From Hirudo medicinalis (Eukaryota > Annelida > Clitellata > Hirudinida > Hirudinidae), in assembly GCA_011800805.1 (NCBI GenBank), contig MPNW01000616.1:68367-108434 (forward strand): DNA of 40,068 bases. Direction: 5' to 3'. Made by a program: the position numbers and the translations under genes. Under the pieces are notes generated by a model, which was given only the letters and a program-made list of their open reading frames with translations, made no database searches and was not told the DNA's origin. Positions 28,426 through 40,068 of the stretch are shown here, piece after piece (position 1 is the stretch's first letter; the number at the start of each line of letters is the position of its first letter).

Positions 28426-31130
28426 TCAACAAAACTTCATTGGACTCTTTTTATCCTGGATCTGGTATAAATTCCTGAGGGCATCTCTAACAGCCATCTC
28501 CTCAGCTGTCGGGATGGTCTCACCAGGACCTACACATTCAAGTAAGAACCAAATGATTTAACAAAAATAAATACAAAACATAAATTAGCAAAGAATTAAA
28601 CCTGACCAGGTGAAAATCAATTACCCACTACTTACCCTGTCCTAAGAGTTTCTTGTTCGAATAGATGCCCACGACATAGTTGGCAAGGATTGTCTCACTG
28701 CCTGTAGACCACATTAACCTGAGAAAGAATGTTGATTTAGACAGAATTCTAAATGAGAGATGTTATGATTTTAGATATCCAAGCAGAATTATATGATCAC
28801 CCAAACTATTGCATCACTGCAACAGACGATGACCTAACCAGCATGGTGCCTAGCAGCAACACCATCATATCATGGCTACGAGAGGCTAGCAATTTTAAAA
28901 CCATCGTCAACTCATACTGTACATTTCCCCTACATTATCCACCTCTGCGTGTCCTTGTGCTACCATGTTAGCATCGCTATAACCTTCAATCATCATCACC
29001 ATCAGTAACCTCGATTCTGGTTCCTCCATGCCCCTATTCTCGAGCTCTTTGACAAGCAGGCTCATGGGATCAGCGACGTTCCAAATCTCGTCGGGCATCT
29101 TCCCGATCAACTCAACAGCTATGAAGTCCTTGATGAACTTTTCAGCCCTCTCACGACCCTAGAGATATCCAGTAAATCGGACGAATTTAATGTAAATAGT
29201 AATAACGAATAAAATTCCATGATAACTGCAATAAATGAATGAATAAAACCATGTTAATCAATCACCTTGTCCCTGTTCAAGGCTCCGACGACCGCCCTGA
29301 AAGTTTGGCTCATCGTCTCTTCACTCGGAGGAAATTCCTGTCATTTGAATTTGTCGGTGATAGCAGATTGCATTTCACATGGAACATTATATCGACAATC
29401 TAATATATTATATTGTTTGTCACACTTAGATATATACATATTTATGAGTTGGGGCAATAGAAAACATTGACTGAGATTACAGATTACTTTCAGTCAGCCT
29501 CAAAAATTGAAAGCACTTTAAATTGATTGGTGACCAGGAGTTGCAATCGCCATAATAACAACACTTATCATAAATTATGACAGTAGGTCTCCAATATTAT
29601 AATATTATAATCACATGACTCACTCTGGAGAGAACAAGATCTTTGACACCAAGGTTTGAGGAGATGTAAAACAACATGGAGTCTGATGAGAGGTATTTGA
29701 GGACAGCCCTGCAAGTTGTATTTGTTTTTAGCTGATATTTTGAGTGCATCATGTGTCCAAATCAGACTTGAAGGCCAATCATGTAGTGCCCGACCATTTA
29801 TGTGGCACCCCTGCCCAAGGGCACTCCCCGGCAATACAGGTTGGATTGAGAACATGACACGTTGCGATCGTTGCCATTACTGTGCACGCAAGAACGCAAA
29901 TTGTTGAACTAGTCAGCGTTCAAATTGCATCCATGAATATTTATGCCCAATGGTAACTAATTTATTTAATATATTAACAACATTTGCATGACACAAATTT
30001 GTAAAAACAGCCAATTATTGATCGGTAAACATCAATTAAACCTGATTAATAATAATAATATATACATTTGCAAATCAATGGCAACGTGGAATATTAATGC
30101 CTTACTGAATTCCTTCTTCAGGCATGAGCTTAAAAGAGTCCTTCAAGAACTTTTCCAAGACTTCTTGGATCACTTTGGCACCTGCATCACATTGTCACCT
30201 TTCACTATTCTGACATTGTTGTGGTTGCGACGCCGTCATTAACATTACATTTATGACTACATTTATTATTACAGTTACAATCACAATACCAATATTTTAG
30301 CAGTGCATCATCACATTTATGTATGAGACAGCTGGAAACCAAAAAAAGTGATTTCACAGTTTGGAAATGAATTGTTGGATCAACAGTAACAGATGATGCA
30401 AGTGAATGTTACCAGACTGTACTTAATTAAAGACAAGTAAGACAAGTAATGGAATATTATTTATATTAAAATTTTTTAACAGAAGTCAACAAGTACCTTC
30501 ATCTGCCAGCTCTTGGTTATCTTGCAATTTGAAGTCAGTTGACTCGGAGATGTCAAGACCATGCTGCTTTCTGTTCTCAGTTTCTTTTTCAACATAAGAT
30601 GGGTTTGTGAAAGCCATTTTCAACGTTGTTTCTGTGAATTCTTCCCCGAGTCTCTTCCCAAAACAATAAAGCTCAGAATCGTAATTCCTGTAGGAAATCC
30701 ATAAAAAAGGTTTATTGATAAAAATGAACATTTGCAAATAATAAAGTAATAAAGTAATTGTATTGTACATATAAGTATTGATGAATTTTGATTTGAAAAA
30801 TGTCCATATATTTCGTACCAAGTTAGCCATGCAGATGCTGGACGTTCGGGTTCTGGTCCCTGATCGATTCGTCTTTTGTATAGTGAGATCAAATACGGCC
30901 TCTTCCATTGCTCTAGGCTTCTGCTAGCTGAAATTTAGAGTGTTATATCAGATTTAGAGGTCAAGAACGTCTTATTATCGCCAAGTATAGTCTGTTTAAG
31001 CCAGTCTATTTATTAAATAGTAAATAAAAATCTGCGAAATAATAAAAACATTCTTACTTATTATTTGTGGATTAAACTTGTTTGTTTTAAGACAACGAGA
31101 GACTAAAGAAGCAGTTAATCGAAGCGTCAT
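28426..31130 (-). CDS. MRPL44: Mitochondrial large ribosomal subunit protein mL44
   Basis: Nine minus-strand exons: 31130-31058, 30927-30819, 30687-30497, 30181-30106, 29708-29624, 29337-29266, 29158-29010, 28718-28636, 28529-28426. All phases close, giving 313 residues (human 332). The first exon is a mitochondrial presequence (MTLRLTASLVSRCLKTNK). An RNase III-like domain follows: NYDSELYCFGKRLGEEF, MAFTNPSYVEKE, then QTFRAVVGAL and MSLLVKELENRGMEEPESR. The last exon is the end of a double-stranded RNA-binding fold (GPGETIPTAEEMAVRDALR). mL44 belongs to the mitochondrial large subunit; in the family the RNase III fold is thought inactive and structural. One intron holds a SINE fragment. It is divergent from MDH2, 381 bp apart. 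Confidence 0.95.
29786..29905 (-). mobile_element. tRNA-derived SINE fragment, copy 2
   Basis: In the MRPL44 intron between 29708 and 30106. It aligns with the copy at 26520-26640, sharing ACCATTTAT, CCCAAGGGC, CAGG and GCCATTACTG in the same order and spacing. It is more diverged in the B-box (TTGAGAACATG). Same strand as its host gene, like copy 1. Confidence 0.6.
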
Positions 31131-31511
31131 CGTGAACTTGTTTACAACGATCTGCAAGGATTTACACACGATAATCGCGTAATCATAATACCATATTTGA
31201 GTTATTAAAATAAATCACATCCATGTAATAATAATGTCATATTTTGATTTAAAAATAAAAAAAATATTGTCTTAAAATAACGTTACTAATAAGAAATAAA
31301 AGTCTAAGTAATGCTTGGAAGAAATAAAAATTACCTTATGAAAAAAACTTGTATTTAATTGTTTAAAATGTGGACAATGAACACTCTTAAAATGACTAAT
31401 GAACAAAGCTAGTCTTTAAGGTTTAAAAGCAGCGGTTTGAGCTCGAGTTTCCGTATCTTTGTTCTGTGCTCACGTACGGGTTTGAGTCCTTCTTCAACTA
31501 TCCTGCTAAAA
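31131..31511. promoter_or_regulatory. Divergent intergenic region, MRPL44 and MDH2
   Basis: 381 bp between the two start codons, holding both 5' UTRs and both promoters. It is AT-rich with no clear TATA box in either direction at the expected place. A shared bidirectional promoter for two nuclear-encoded mitochondrial proteins is inferred from layout only. Confidence 0.5.
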
Positions 31512-34500
31512 ATGTTTTCGTTGGTGACAAAGCAATCTTTCTGCCAATTGGCAAAGCTTGGAAGAAGTCTCAGCTCGTCTTCTGGGCCGGTAAAATGATT
31601 TTTTAATATTATTTTAGCAAAGTACCTTCAAGGTCGTTGGTGACCAGACATCTTTGCTCTTAGCATTTCATTATGCCGCCTGAGTTTGCTTCTTAGGGCT
31701 GAAGATTTGCTTTCAGTTGTTATTTTTATTCTTAAAAGTTTTTGTTGGTGGGTCTGTTTACATGCCTCAGCACGATTCTTGATTATTTCCATTCAGGATG
31801 TCGTCTGATGCATTGACAGAATATTGATGTTTTACAGCTTTCGATGATCGTTCATGTCATCGGCGCTGCTTTATTTTAAGCCAAAACTATTTTTTCTGAC
31901 GAGCTATCGTTAACAAAGTCTTATATTAGGACATTATTGCCTTCTACATTTATTCTTAACTTACAACGTTCTTCACTTGAGAGCTAACATCATCACTCAT
32001 GAAGATTTGTGGATTTCCTTTCAGACGAAGTCTAAAGTTGCTGTTCTCGGAGCTAGTGGTGGCATCGGTCAGCCTCTTTCCCTCCTCCTGAAGCTCAATC
32101 CACTGGTGAGCCACCTAAGTCTCTATGATATTGTCCACACTCCTGGAGTTGCAGCTGATCTCAGTCACTGCTCTACCAATGCCATTGTCACCGGGCACAA
32201 CGGCCCTGACCAGCTTCGCGAGGCTCTGACTGGGTGCGACCTTGTCACCATTCCTGCCGGTGTGCCAAGGAAACCAGGTGGGTACAGAAAATATGGCGAT
32301 GATAGTGCAACACAGATTGATTTTATAAATTGTGTCAAGAGGTGGGTTTTGTAAAGCAATGTAGGTCAGAAGGTCTTCTAAGGTCATAGGTCTTCAACAG
32401 CTACATCTTACAATGAGTGAGCTCGGATCACCTATGTATCTGCCATTCGCAACAATTTGCAAGTCTTGATTTGCAAGTGATTTCTGGTTATTAGCCCAAA
32501 CTAGCTCATCCGAGCAGGCTATTAACAGGCACTCTGATAATGCATTTTCTAGTGAATGTTTCAAAGGTCATTCTATACGAAGGTCATGAGTGATATGATA
32601 GACATGAGGAGTTAATTACAGATTAATGATATTTGATTGGCCAGTCTTGATTGAAGCCCTGTGAAGGTCGAGGTCACAGGGCCAGCATGAAGTTTGAAAA
32701 CAATGAAATCACTTTGATCCTCTGATTCTTATCACTGCAATCTGAAGATGCAGATATGGCCTTATTTTTATGATACTTTTAAAATGTAAATTTGGAAAAA
32801 TTTCCATTGGGAATTTTTGATTAGGAAAGGTTATCGGTTCATAAAATGTTCAGCAAACAGATAATGCTGATATGTTCCTAGGTTTCTCATAATGTGGGAA
32901 AGTGTGGTTGCATGGTGTTTAGTAGCAACAGCATTAATAATAATAATAGTAACAACGATAATAATAATTTTATTGTTATGTAGATTTAATTACAATGCAA
33001 GCCAATAAAAGCAATGTTAGGTACATGTGAGGTGGCTTGATTGATTTCAAATCCAAATACATTCTCACAACAGGCATGACAAGGGATGATCTTTTCAACA
33101 CAAATGCTTCCATTGTCAGGGACTTGGCTGATGCCTGTGCCAAGTACTGCCCCAAGGCCATGATCTGTGTCATCTCAAACCCCGTTGGTTTCAACCTCTT
33201 CTTAAGTTTCTTGTAGTGATTCGAGGTTTTTGGTTATAATGTTGAGTTGTGATATACTTAGACTTTTTTTTTTAATTGAAATCTGTGTCTGATTGGTAAG
33301 GATGTTAATTATTTATAGCATCAACGTGCTAAGGTAATTTCTTTGACATTTGATGTACGTGTTTTAAGTTGTAAACAAAATTCTGTGGTGGCTCATGTTT
33401 TGTTGTATTCCTAGTACTTGTATGTATTATTTGCTGTCAGTTGAAGACATTACCTGAACTTGGAGGTTATAACCTCATCTGATCATGTAGTTACTAGTAG
33501 GATCATCAACATCATCATCAACACCATCATCATCATCAGCAGCAGCACATCAATCAACTCTTCTATCATTTACTAACAATCACCTGCAGAAGAGAACTTT
33601 AAGCAGGATGCTTTGCCTCTGCATCCAGGTGCTCTCAGGGGCAATGTTCCGTTCTTATCAGATGTTTGTGGGCCAAAGGTCCAATTCCGCAAATTGTTTT
33701 CAACTTTCGGCGTTGTTTGTGGCTGCTCCAGTTGGCGAGCAGGGATAGGTTGCCCGGGCCCATGTTTACCTGGTTTTATCGTCATGAGAATGTTTTCATT
33801 AATTAATTATGTTTCAATAACTGTCTATTGTCTATCGTCTGTTGTCACTCATCTAGGTTTTCTTGTTTCACTACATTTTTGTATCATTGTTTGTGATAAT
33901 ATATTTATAAATAATATTTATATGTGTGTTGTGATAGTTATGATACTCAAGGGGGAGTTAAAGATCTCATGGATACATATTTGTTCTGTGTATTGATTCT
34001 ATTCTGTAACTACCATCATTGTTACGAACTTTATCATCATCATCATCACTATTATTGTTATTATTACTGCTACTATAATTATTGTCATAATTTAATCTGC
34101 AAAAGTTCGACATCAATTCCACCCACTCTCCTCACAGATCAACTCAACTGTCCCCATTGTGAGCGAGGTGTTCAAAATGAGGAACGTCTACGACCCCAAG
34201 AGGATCTTCGGAGTCACCACCCTGGACATCGTCAGAGCAAACACATTCATTGCTCAGGCCAAGGTCAGTTTGTCACTGCTTTGTTAATGTCGGAAACATT
34301 ACCAACAGCAGAAAATATTGCATATATATATATATATATATATATTTATATGTGAAGAAATTTATATTGCTTATTATATTTAATAATTATGTTTAATAAC
34401 TTATAAATGTGACGATCTTAATGGTAGAGTGACAATCATGATGTGTTGATGAGTTTATGGACAAGGCTTAAATTGTTTCCAGGGACTGGATGTGGCCCAC

Positions 34501-35996
34501 TTCAACTGCCACGTTATCGGAGGACACTCTGGCATCACTATCATTCCACTCATCTCCCAGTGCAACCCTCCAGTCAACTTCCCTCAGGTAATGATGACTA
34601 TGATGATGATCATGGATATAATGTTCGTGATGAGCATGAATGTAATGATGATGATCATGAATGTGATGACTGATGATTATGATGATGATGATGATGATGG
34701 TGGTGGTGGGTGAAAATGATGATGAAGTCTCGTCACGAGCCCCTCAACCCCAAGTTTCAGTAATTCTTCTACTTGACTTCAGAGTGGAAGTTCTGGTTCT
34801 ATTTTTCGCCAGCTTAACATGTAAATGATTGTAAATCATATCCTCGTAAGTCATAAATTCAGGCCACCTTTGTCATACTCTTTGCACCTCTCAACCAAAA
34901 ACTTCATGCTTCAGTGCACTGCAACAACAAGAGCAGATTGAACATTTAGGCATCCTGGGAGTACCATATGTTTGCTAAAAAATAATGTGCCTTAAAATAA
35001 TTCTACCAGCGATAATGCTAAACATTCGTTTGCCACTTCCTATCTGTTTCCACGTTTAATTGGTTAGCTGATGAACTTAACTGGTTAGTTGATCACTTAG
35101 TTAGTAAACCTTTGCTTAACGAATGCTTCCTTTGATATCCCTAAAGGAGGAGAAGGTGACTTTGACGACCCGCATCCAAAATGCAGGAACTGAAGTGGTC
35201 GAGGCAAAAGCAGGAGCTGTAAGTGTTTGTTGGTTTGTCTCTTGTGTTTAATAATAATAATAATAATAATATTAATAATAATAAATAACCATGTAACAGT
35301 TTATGTGTATCAAATGTGTTTTTGTTCAATTTTATTTTTAGATTTGTTTGTGAGTTTGCACAATGCAATGTGAAAGTTAAAAGTCACCTTTTTATGTTTA
35401 GTCACTAATTTATTATTAATTATATATATGTGTGTGTATATATATTGTTATAAATTACTGAATGTGAATTAAAATGAGATCCACCTTTACTCCTTCCAGG
35501 GATCGGCCACCCTTTCCATGGCTTTCGCAGCCGACAAGTTCGTCAGCTCCCTCCTCCAGGCTCTTGCAGGGGAAGACGGAGTGGTGGAGTGTGCTTACGT
35601 GGCATCCGAGGAGGCCGACACCAAGTACTTCTCGACCCCACTGCTCCTCGGGGTGAGTCGTTTGCGGGCGAATGGTTGCGGGGGAATGATGCCAACTTTG
35701 ATGTCGGAATAGATCGTCGGCTAGATTTAAAAATGATTGGATTTATTAGGAACGAATTAAAGTTACGCCTAGCACTGACTCATTTCGAGTTCAACTCGAT
35801 GATTTGTGTAATTGATGATTGGAGTAATTGAATATTTATTTTCTTTCATCGCCAGAGAAATGGTGTGGAGAAGAACCTTGGCCTGGGTAAGTTGAACGAC
35901 TACGAGGTCACCCTGGTGAAGAATGCCATGCCTGAGCTCCAGAAGAACATCAAGAAGGGAGAGGAGTTCCTTGCAAAGAACCCCATCAAGGACTAA
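31512..35996 (+). CDS. MDH2: Mitochondrial malate dehydrogenase
   Basis: Eight plus-strand exons: 31512-31589, 32025-32277, 33074-33183, 34138-34263, 34483-34587, 35147-35218, 35500-35652, 35856-35996. The frame closes at 345 residues (human 338). It interconverts malate and oxaloacetate with NAD in the mitochondrial matrix, in the citric acid cycle and malate-aspartate shuttle. Exon 1 alone encodes the presequence (basic, Ser-rich, residues 1-26). The NAD-binding loop is [11 protein letters not shown] (33-43). Substrate arginines are Arg108 and Arg114 (VPRKPGMTRDD) and Arg180. The catalytic pair is Asp177 (TTLDIVR) and His204 (IGGHSG). The usual NPVNST reads NPINST because the Val/Ile codon lies on a splice junction (exon 4 starts ATC). 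The start ATG is the first in frame with exon 2 through a good donor. Introns hold GAT, TA and TAA repeats. Confidence 0.97.
33590..33790. other. GC-richer island inside MDH2 intron 3
   Basis: About 200 bp, clearly richer in G+C than the rest of the intron and open on both strands (plus from 33613, minus from 33785). Neither frame shows a known domain. It could be a transposon remnant or an unused exon; mature MDH2 does not need it. Confidence 0.3.
34324..34346. repeat. TA dinucleotide microsatellite
   Basis: A run of TA dinucleotides in MDH2 intron 4. Confidence 0.9.
34588..34712. repeat. GAT-rich microsatellite after a 5' splice site
   Basis: GAT/ATG-rich run starting within 4 bases of the donor of MDH2 exon 5, ending in a GGT run. 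It is sense-strand GAT. Confidence 0.85.
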
Positions 35997-36514
35997 ATGA
36001 CCTTTGAACTCTGTGTGCGCCTTCCCGGCCCGCGTAGGAGGAGCAGCAGCAGATGATGAAGATGTGATTTGTAAGAGCATGATGGCGATGATGATGATGA
36101 TGACAACAATAAGGACGAGAAGGACTTGTAAGAAATGCGTTTAAACAGGTGTTTTGAGGTCTCTGTTCGGAACCTGGAGGTGTTGTTACGCTTACTTCCA
36201 CGAATACTACCTTTGGAATCGGGATCGAACCAAATTACGGACGACAATACTGATGATGATGATGGATATTTTGATGCTTTTTCTCCTCTAGATGCCGTTT
36301 TTTGCGTGCTAGAATCACAATGTAGCTTGTAATCTCGAATTGTGCATGTCCATAGGTCCTTTTGGCACGGGAATCTTTGTCGTCGTGCTCAGCTGGGGGT
36401 AGTTCTCGAACCGGGGGCTTCGTAGCAACTCGTGCGAGGGCATTGGGGTTGTTTTTCGTCAGCTGCTTTTTCACGCATTTTGAGACCAGCGCCGAACGGA
36501 CGTAGATTCTCTTC

Positions 36515-36520
36515 AATAAA
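36515..36520 (+). terminator. Candidate poly(A) signal of MDH2
   Basis: AATAAA about 520 bases after the MDH2 stop. The region 35997-36514 would be the 3' UTR; it includes a short GAT run and two long minus-strand frames that I did not accept as genes. Confidence 0.4.
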
Positions 36521-37823
36521 CATCTTTTGTTCTCGACTCAGTGGTTGCCATGCCGGCCGGACGAAGCGACGTGTTGTATTCTTCGAGCAGATTCTTTTTT
36601 TGTTGGTGGTTTTTTTTGGCACACTTTGCACGCGAGGGGTGGTCTCACTTTTAATGTTCTATTTATTTCGTTAGTGGAACATTTTGGAACTTGTTTCATA
36701 CAATTAAGTGACTCTTGATCATGTGCCACAAATGGCTGATAAATGACTTTATGCATCATGTTCATCTTAAACGGTTTTGTCCAGCCCTCCCAATATGCAT
36801 GTTGATTAGCGTGCTAACAAATCTTGAGGAAGTTGATTGGAATGAATGAACCATGACCTTCAACCTCTTTGAGATCTGACCTCTAATGACAACGATGTTC
36901 TGGTGTTTTTGAACTGTAATCATCGTTGTTGGTACCATCAGTCTGGGTTTTTGCTTTTTCCTATGGACCTCATCATAGTGATACGATTCTTCCATGAACA
37001 ATAACGATGGTTATGATTGTTTATTATTACTGTTGTAGATGTCGCTGCCATCTGTTGCTTTTCATGTTTCATCTCTGTTGCACGAAAGTTTGCTGTTGGA
37101 ATGAAGTAAAAGGCCATTTTTGTTGGATTTAATTGCAAATTTCGGGAAAATAATTATTTGTTAGGTGGAACAGAACAAGTATTATTATCCACTAATACAT
37201 AGATTGGGGAGATAGTGTGTTAGCTAAGTAAGGTCATTAATTCTGTTTTTTGAAAGTTAATCAAAAAGTGGATTGATAAGTATGTGAACCGATACTCAGC
37301 TTGTTGGGGAAAACTTAAAGGTCTAAATAATACTTTTTTTTGTTACAATTTCGAATGATTTATATAAATATATTTGATAATTTGTCAATAAAGCTGTTGG
37401 TCCAAAATTTCGCAATTTCATGGAATATAGAGGTATAGGAAATGGAATACCGAGTTTTACCAACAGGTAAACTGGAAAAATGTATTTGTTTTCAAAACAA
37501 ATATCGTTGCTACGACGTTTTATCGCTCTATATTTTCGTGGGGAATACAAACGTTTTTCGAGTGATTGAAGACGACTCCACATTTCAGCCATCAGTCAAA
37601 ATGAAATATTGGCACTTCTGTGTCGCACGCTCATACCGTTAATGCTTGTCAATATATTCCCATTATGGATTTGAGTCCATTTGATGATTCCATACATTGT
37701 AACATACAATTAAAAAGTGAAGAAAGGAATTGGTTTCATCGTACGTAGCCGATACAAACAACTCCTCGGAGCCCCACTTATAATTTCCAAATCGAATACG
37801 AGGAACCAATCTTTTGACCGACG
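36521..37823. other. Intergenic between MDH2 and the SLK/STK10-like kinase
   Basis: No supported gene. Short frames on both strands lack domains. The 5' UTR and promoter of the kinase must lie toward the right end; no TATA box stands out. Confidence 0.55.
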
Positions 37824-39524
37824 ATGTTAAAGAAATTAAAATCGTTTTTCGTTTACGACGCCAGTAATTCATCGAATTCCACGCTGGACAAGACGTCTGC
37901 TTTGGATGGCAACACGTTAAGGCACCTGTCCTCATTCCTGAAACTGAATCGAGATCCTGAACAAGATTGGCTCATCGTGGACAGCATTGGTGATGGAGCA
38001 TTTGGTAAAATATACAAGGTGGACATCTTATATTACTTCTTACGCATATTTCTGTCGTTCATACTAATTTTTTAATAACTAATTAGTTACTAATTATTTA
38101 CTGATGATGCAAACTCATAAATTATTCAGACACAGCACAAACTTAACAAGAAGTTTGCAGCTCTGAAGCAGGTTGCTGTGGAGGATGAAGACAATGTCGA
38201 AGAATTCTGCTCTGAGGTCAAGGTCTTGTGTCGGGTCAAGCACCAGAACGTTGTCAGTCTCTTCGAGGCTTATTACTATGCATCCAAAATCTGGGTCGGT
38301 GCAAGCCCTTTGTTTGGTGGAGTTGGATGTTGTAATGCATGATGACAATGATGTCAATAATGTATTCAGTTATCATCATTTTACTTGACTTTATGAAATT
38401 AATTAATACATAACAATTCAGATGATCATTAGAATTATAAGATCAACTTTAGTAACACATTAACCAATATATTAATATAACATATTAACTAATATTAATT
38501 ATTCTCACGAGGACATATTTAATCATCTTGCACCTGCCCTCATGAATGTTTCAAATAATAATTGTTACTTAATATTCCACTCCAGATGTTTCTGGAGTTC
38601 TGCCAGGTCGGGTCTGTGGATTCCATCATGCAGGAGCTGGAAAGACCCCTCAATGAATTGCAGATATCTTGTGTCCTGACCCAATTATGTCGTGCACTGA
38701 CCTACTTGCATGAGGAGCTGGCAGTAATCCATAGGGATGTCAAAGCTGCCAATGTCTTACTGAATAGTGATGCCTACGTTAAACTAGGTCGGCAATGATG
38801 ATGATATCAATGGTATTGGTGATTGTGATGATGATGATGATGATGATTAATATTACAGCTGATTTTGGGGTGTCTGCCATCTGTGAGAATGGAGCCAGAC
38901 GGAATTCGTTCATCGGATCACCTTATTGGTCAGTGGTTGATGATGATGATGTGATGGCAGCGATGTCGATGGTACTGTTTGTTGTCGTTGTAGATTATGA
39001 TTACATAGATGATTACAGTTGAAATAATGCCCTCATTATGAAAATGAGGTCATTCTTCTGAACAATCACAGGATGGCTCCGGAGGTGATCAACTGCGAGA
39101 CCAACAAAGAGGACATGTATGACTTCATGGTTGACATTTGGTCATTGGGTGAGTACTTAGCATAATTTATCATCATTAGCATCATTTGGTTATCATGACT
39201 GACATTATATTTGCTTTGAAGTTGGTGCAATATAACAAGTATTGTACCAAACAGTCATAATCAACATCTACATTATCATAATAATATGAGGTTTTGAGGT
39301 GAAGGTACTAACCACATCCTAATAATAGTCATATCCTAGTAATCATTGATACCCTCATCGTCATCGTCGCTTGACGTCGTCGTCATCATCATCATCACTA
39401 CTACAGGCATCATGACCATAGAGATGGCACAGATGGACCCACCCTGGAATGAAGTCAACCCCAATCGTGTGACCCTCAAGATCCTCAGGAATGCCCCGCC
39501 ATTCTTGGATGAGCCGAATAAATG
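37824..39524 (+). CDS. SLK/STK10-type Ste20 kinase, N-terminal kinase domain (cut by right edge)
   Basis: Six plus-strand exons: 37824-38018, 38130-38294, 38586-38787, 38859-38928, 39072-39148, 39407-39524, all in phase, giving 275 residues before an open donor. ATG is at 37824; the first 45 residues are Lys- then Ser-rich. Kinase features: IGDGAFGKIYK (55-65), Lys78 (AALKQV), HRDVKAANVL (169-178), ADFGVSA (188-194), GSPYWMAPE with APE at 213-215, VDIWSLGI. The string EFCQVGSVDSIMQELERPL closely follows the SLK/STK10 (GCK-V) signature. Those kinases phosphorylate ERM proteins at the cell cortex and have a long coiled-coil C terminus, which would lie beyond the window. GSPYW replaces the usual GTPYW. 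The remaining kinase lobe is missing because the next exon is not in the last 544 bases. Confidence 0.9.
38792..38850. repeat. GAT microsatellite filling a short kinase intron
   Basis: ATG/GAT repeats fill most of the 71-base intron between exons 3 and 4 of the SLK/STK10-like gene. Confidence 0.85.
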
Positions 39525-40068
39525 GTGATGATGATGATAGCGATGTTGGTGATGGTAATGATGATTAATGAGAATCTTGTTGGTGGAGATTAAGGTGCCA
39601 ATACCTTTTGCCGCTAGCAATACTCGATACCAATACTTTTTTCAAACCTTTTCCCAGCTCTGTATGAGTGGTGAACAAAATTGCATCTGGGGCCAAGATG
39701 CGATTAAGTTTTATAAACTGGGCATCGCACTTTGTGTCACCTGTTTAAAAAAAAATAAAATTTTCATAATTAAATAAAATTTATCAAAAATAGTAACTTG
39801 ACAATATTAATAAATGTTAATAAATATTAATAAATGTTTAAAATTTTATTAAATAATTAAAAAATATAATTAAAAAAATAAACAAAATTATTAAATTTAT
39901 TCATTTATGACAACATATTCAGAATCTTCCACTAAAAGCTTGTACCATTTATTTGCTCACACAAGCAATAACTGGTCCACTAGAATCACTTAGCATAAGA
40001 AAACTGATCCTTACCTGATACATAACAATACATCATAAACGAAACATGGAAGTGAATAATTCATGGAG
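39525..40068 (+). other. Start of a kinase intron, no next exon seen
   Basis: Begins GTGATG with a GAT run. AT-rich afterwards, especially 39760-39900. No frame continuing the kinase subdomains X-XI was found. Confidence 0.6.

Noticed and set aside
36380..36440. tRNA-like GTTC...GAAC bases
   Set aside because: Does not fold into a cloverleaf; no acceptor stem or anticodon arm could be placed.

Overview
The window is animal nuclear DNA: AT-rich, with intron-split genes, GT-AG splice sites, AATAAA signals, many GAT/ATC and TAA microsatellites and a few short mobile-element fragments. The genes are ordinary bilaterian ones. Intron density, gene content and a SINE carrying a CCCTTGGG core suggest a marine or freshwater invertebrate, perhaps a lophotrochozoan such as an annelid. 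That placement is inference and the species cannot be fixed from the sequence.

Layout, left to right. 1-646 (minus) is the start of an unrecognised conserved-looking protein that runs off the edge. 1132-2270 holds a possible minus-strand last exon, unassigned plus-strand ORFs and a direct duplication. 2936-7661 (plus) is a MyTH4-FERM-SH3 gene matching the first half of a myosin VII tail. It seems to have its own start and stop, and no motor exons are visible. 8599-11877 (minus) is a PIM-like kinase in 7 exons. 13678-20240 (minus) is a cytosol/leucine aminopeptidase (LAP3) in 14 exons. 20241-24581 has no gene I can support. 24599-27091 (minus) is PSME3IP1/NIP30. 28426-31130 (minus) is mitochondrial ribosomal protein L44 in 9 exons. 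31512-35996 (plus) is mitochondrial malate dehydrogenase in 8 exons. 37824-39524 and beyond (plus) is the 5' part of an SLK/STK10-type kinase, cut by the right edge.

For LAP3, the PIM-like kinase, MRPL44, MDH2 and PSME3IP1 I rebuilt the exons by hand from splice sites and codon phase. Each gives one uninterrupted reading frame of near-normal length. The genes are mostly unrelated housekeeping or signalling genes. The one suggestive pairing is MRPL44 and MDH2, two nuclear genes for mitochondrial proteins, which face away from each other across 381 bp.

Most interesting are: the apparently motorless myosin VII tail gene with an LTR-like, TATA-containing segment ending at its first ATG; a PIM-like kinase with HMD and DLG in place of HRD and DFG and one GC-AG intron; GAT repeats that recur in the sense strand just after 5' splice sites; a 23-bp tandem array in a LAP3 intron that has copied part of the intron end; and two diverged copies of a tRNA-derived SINE.
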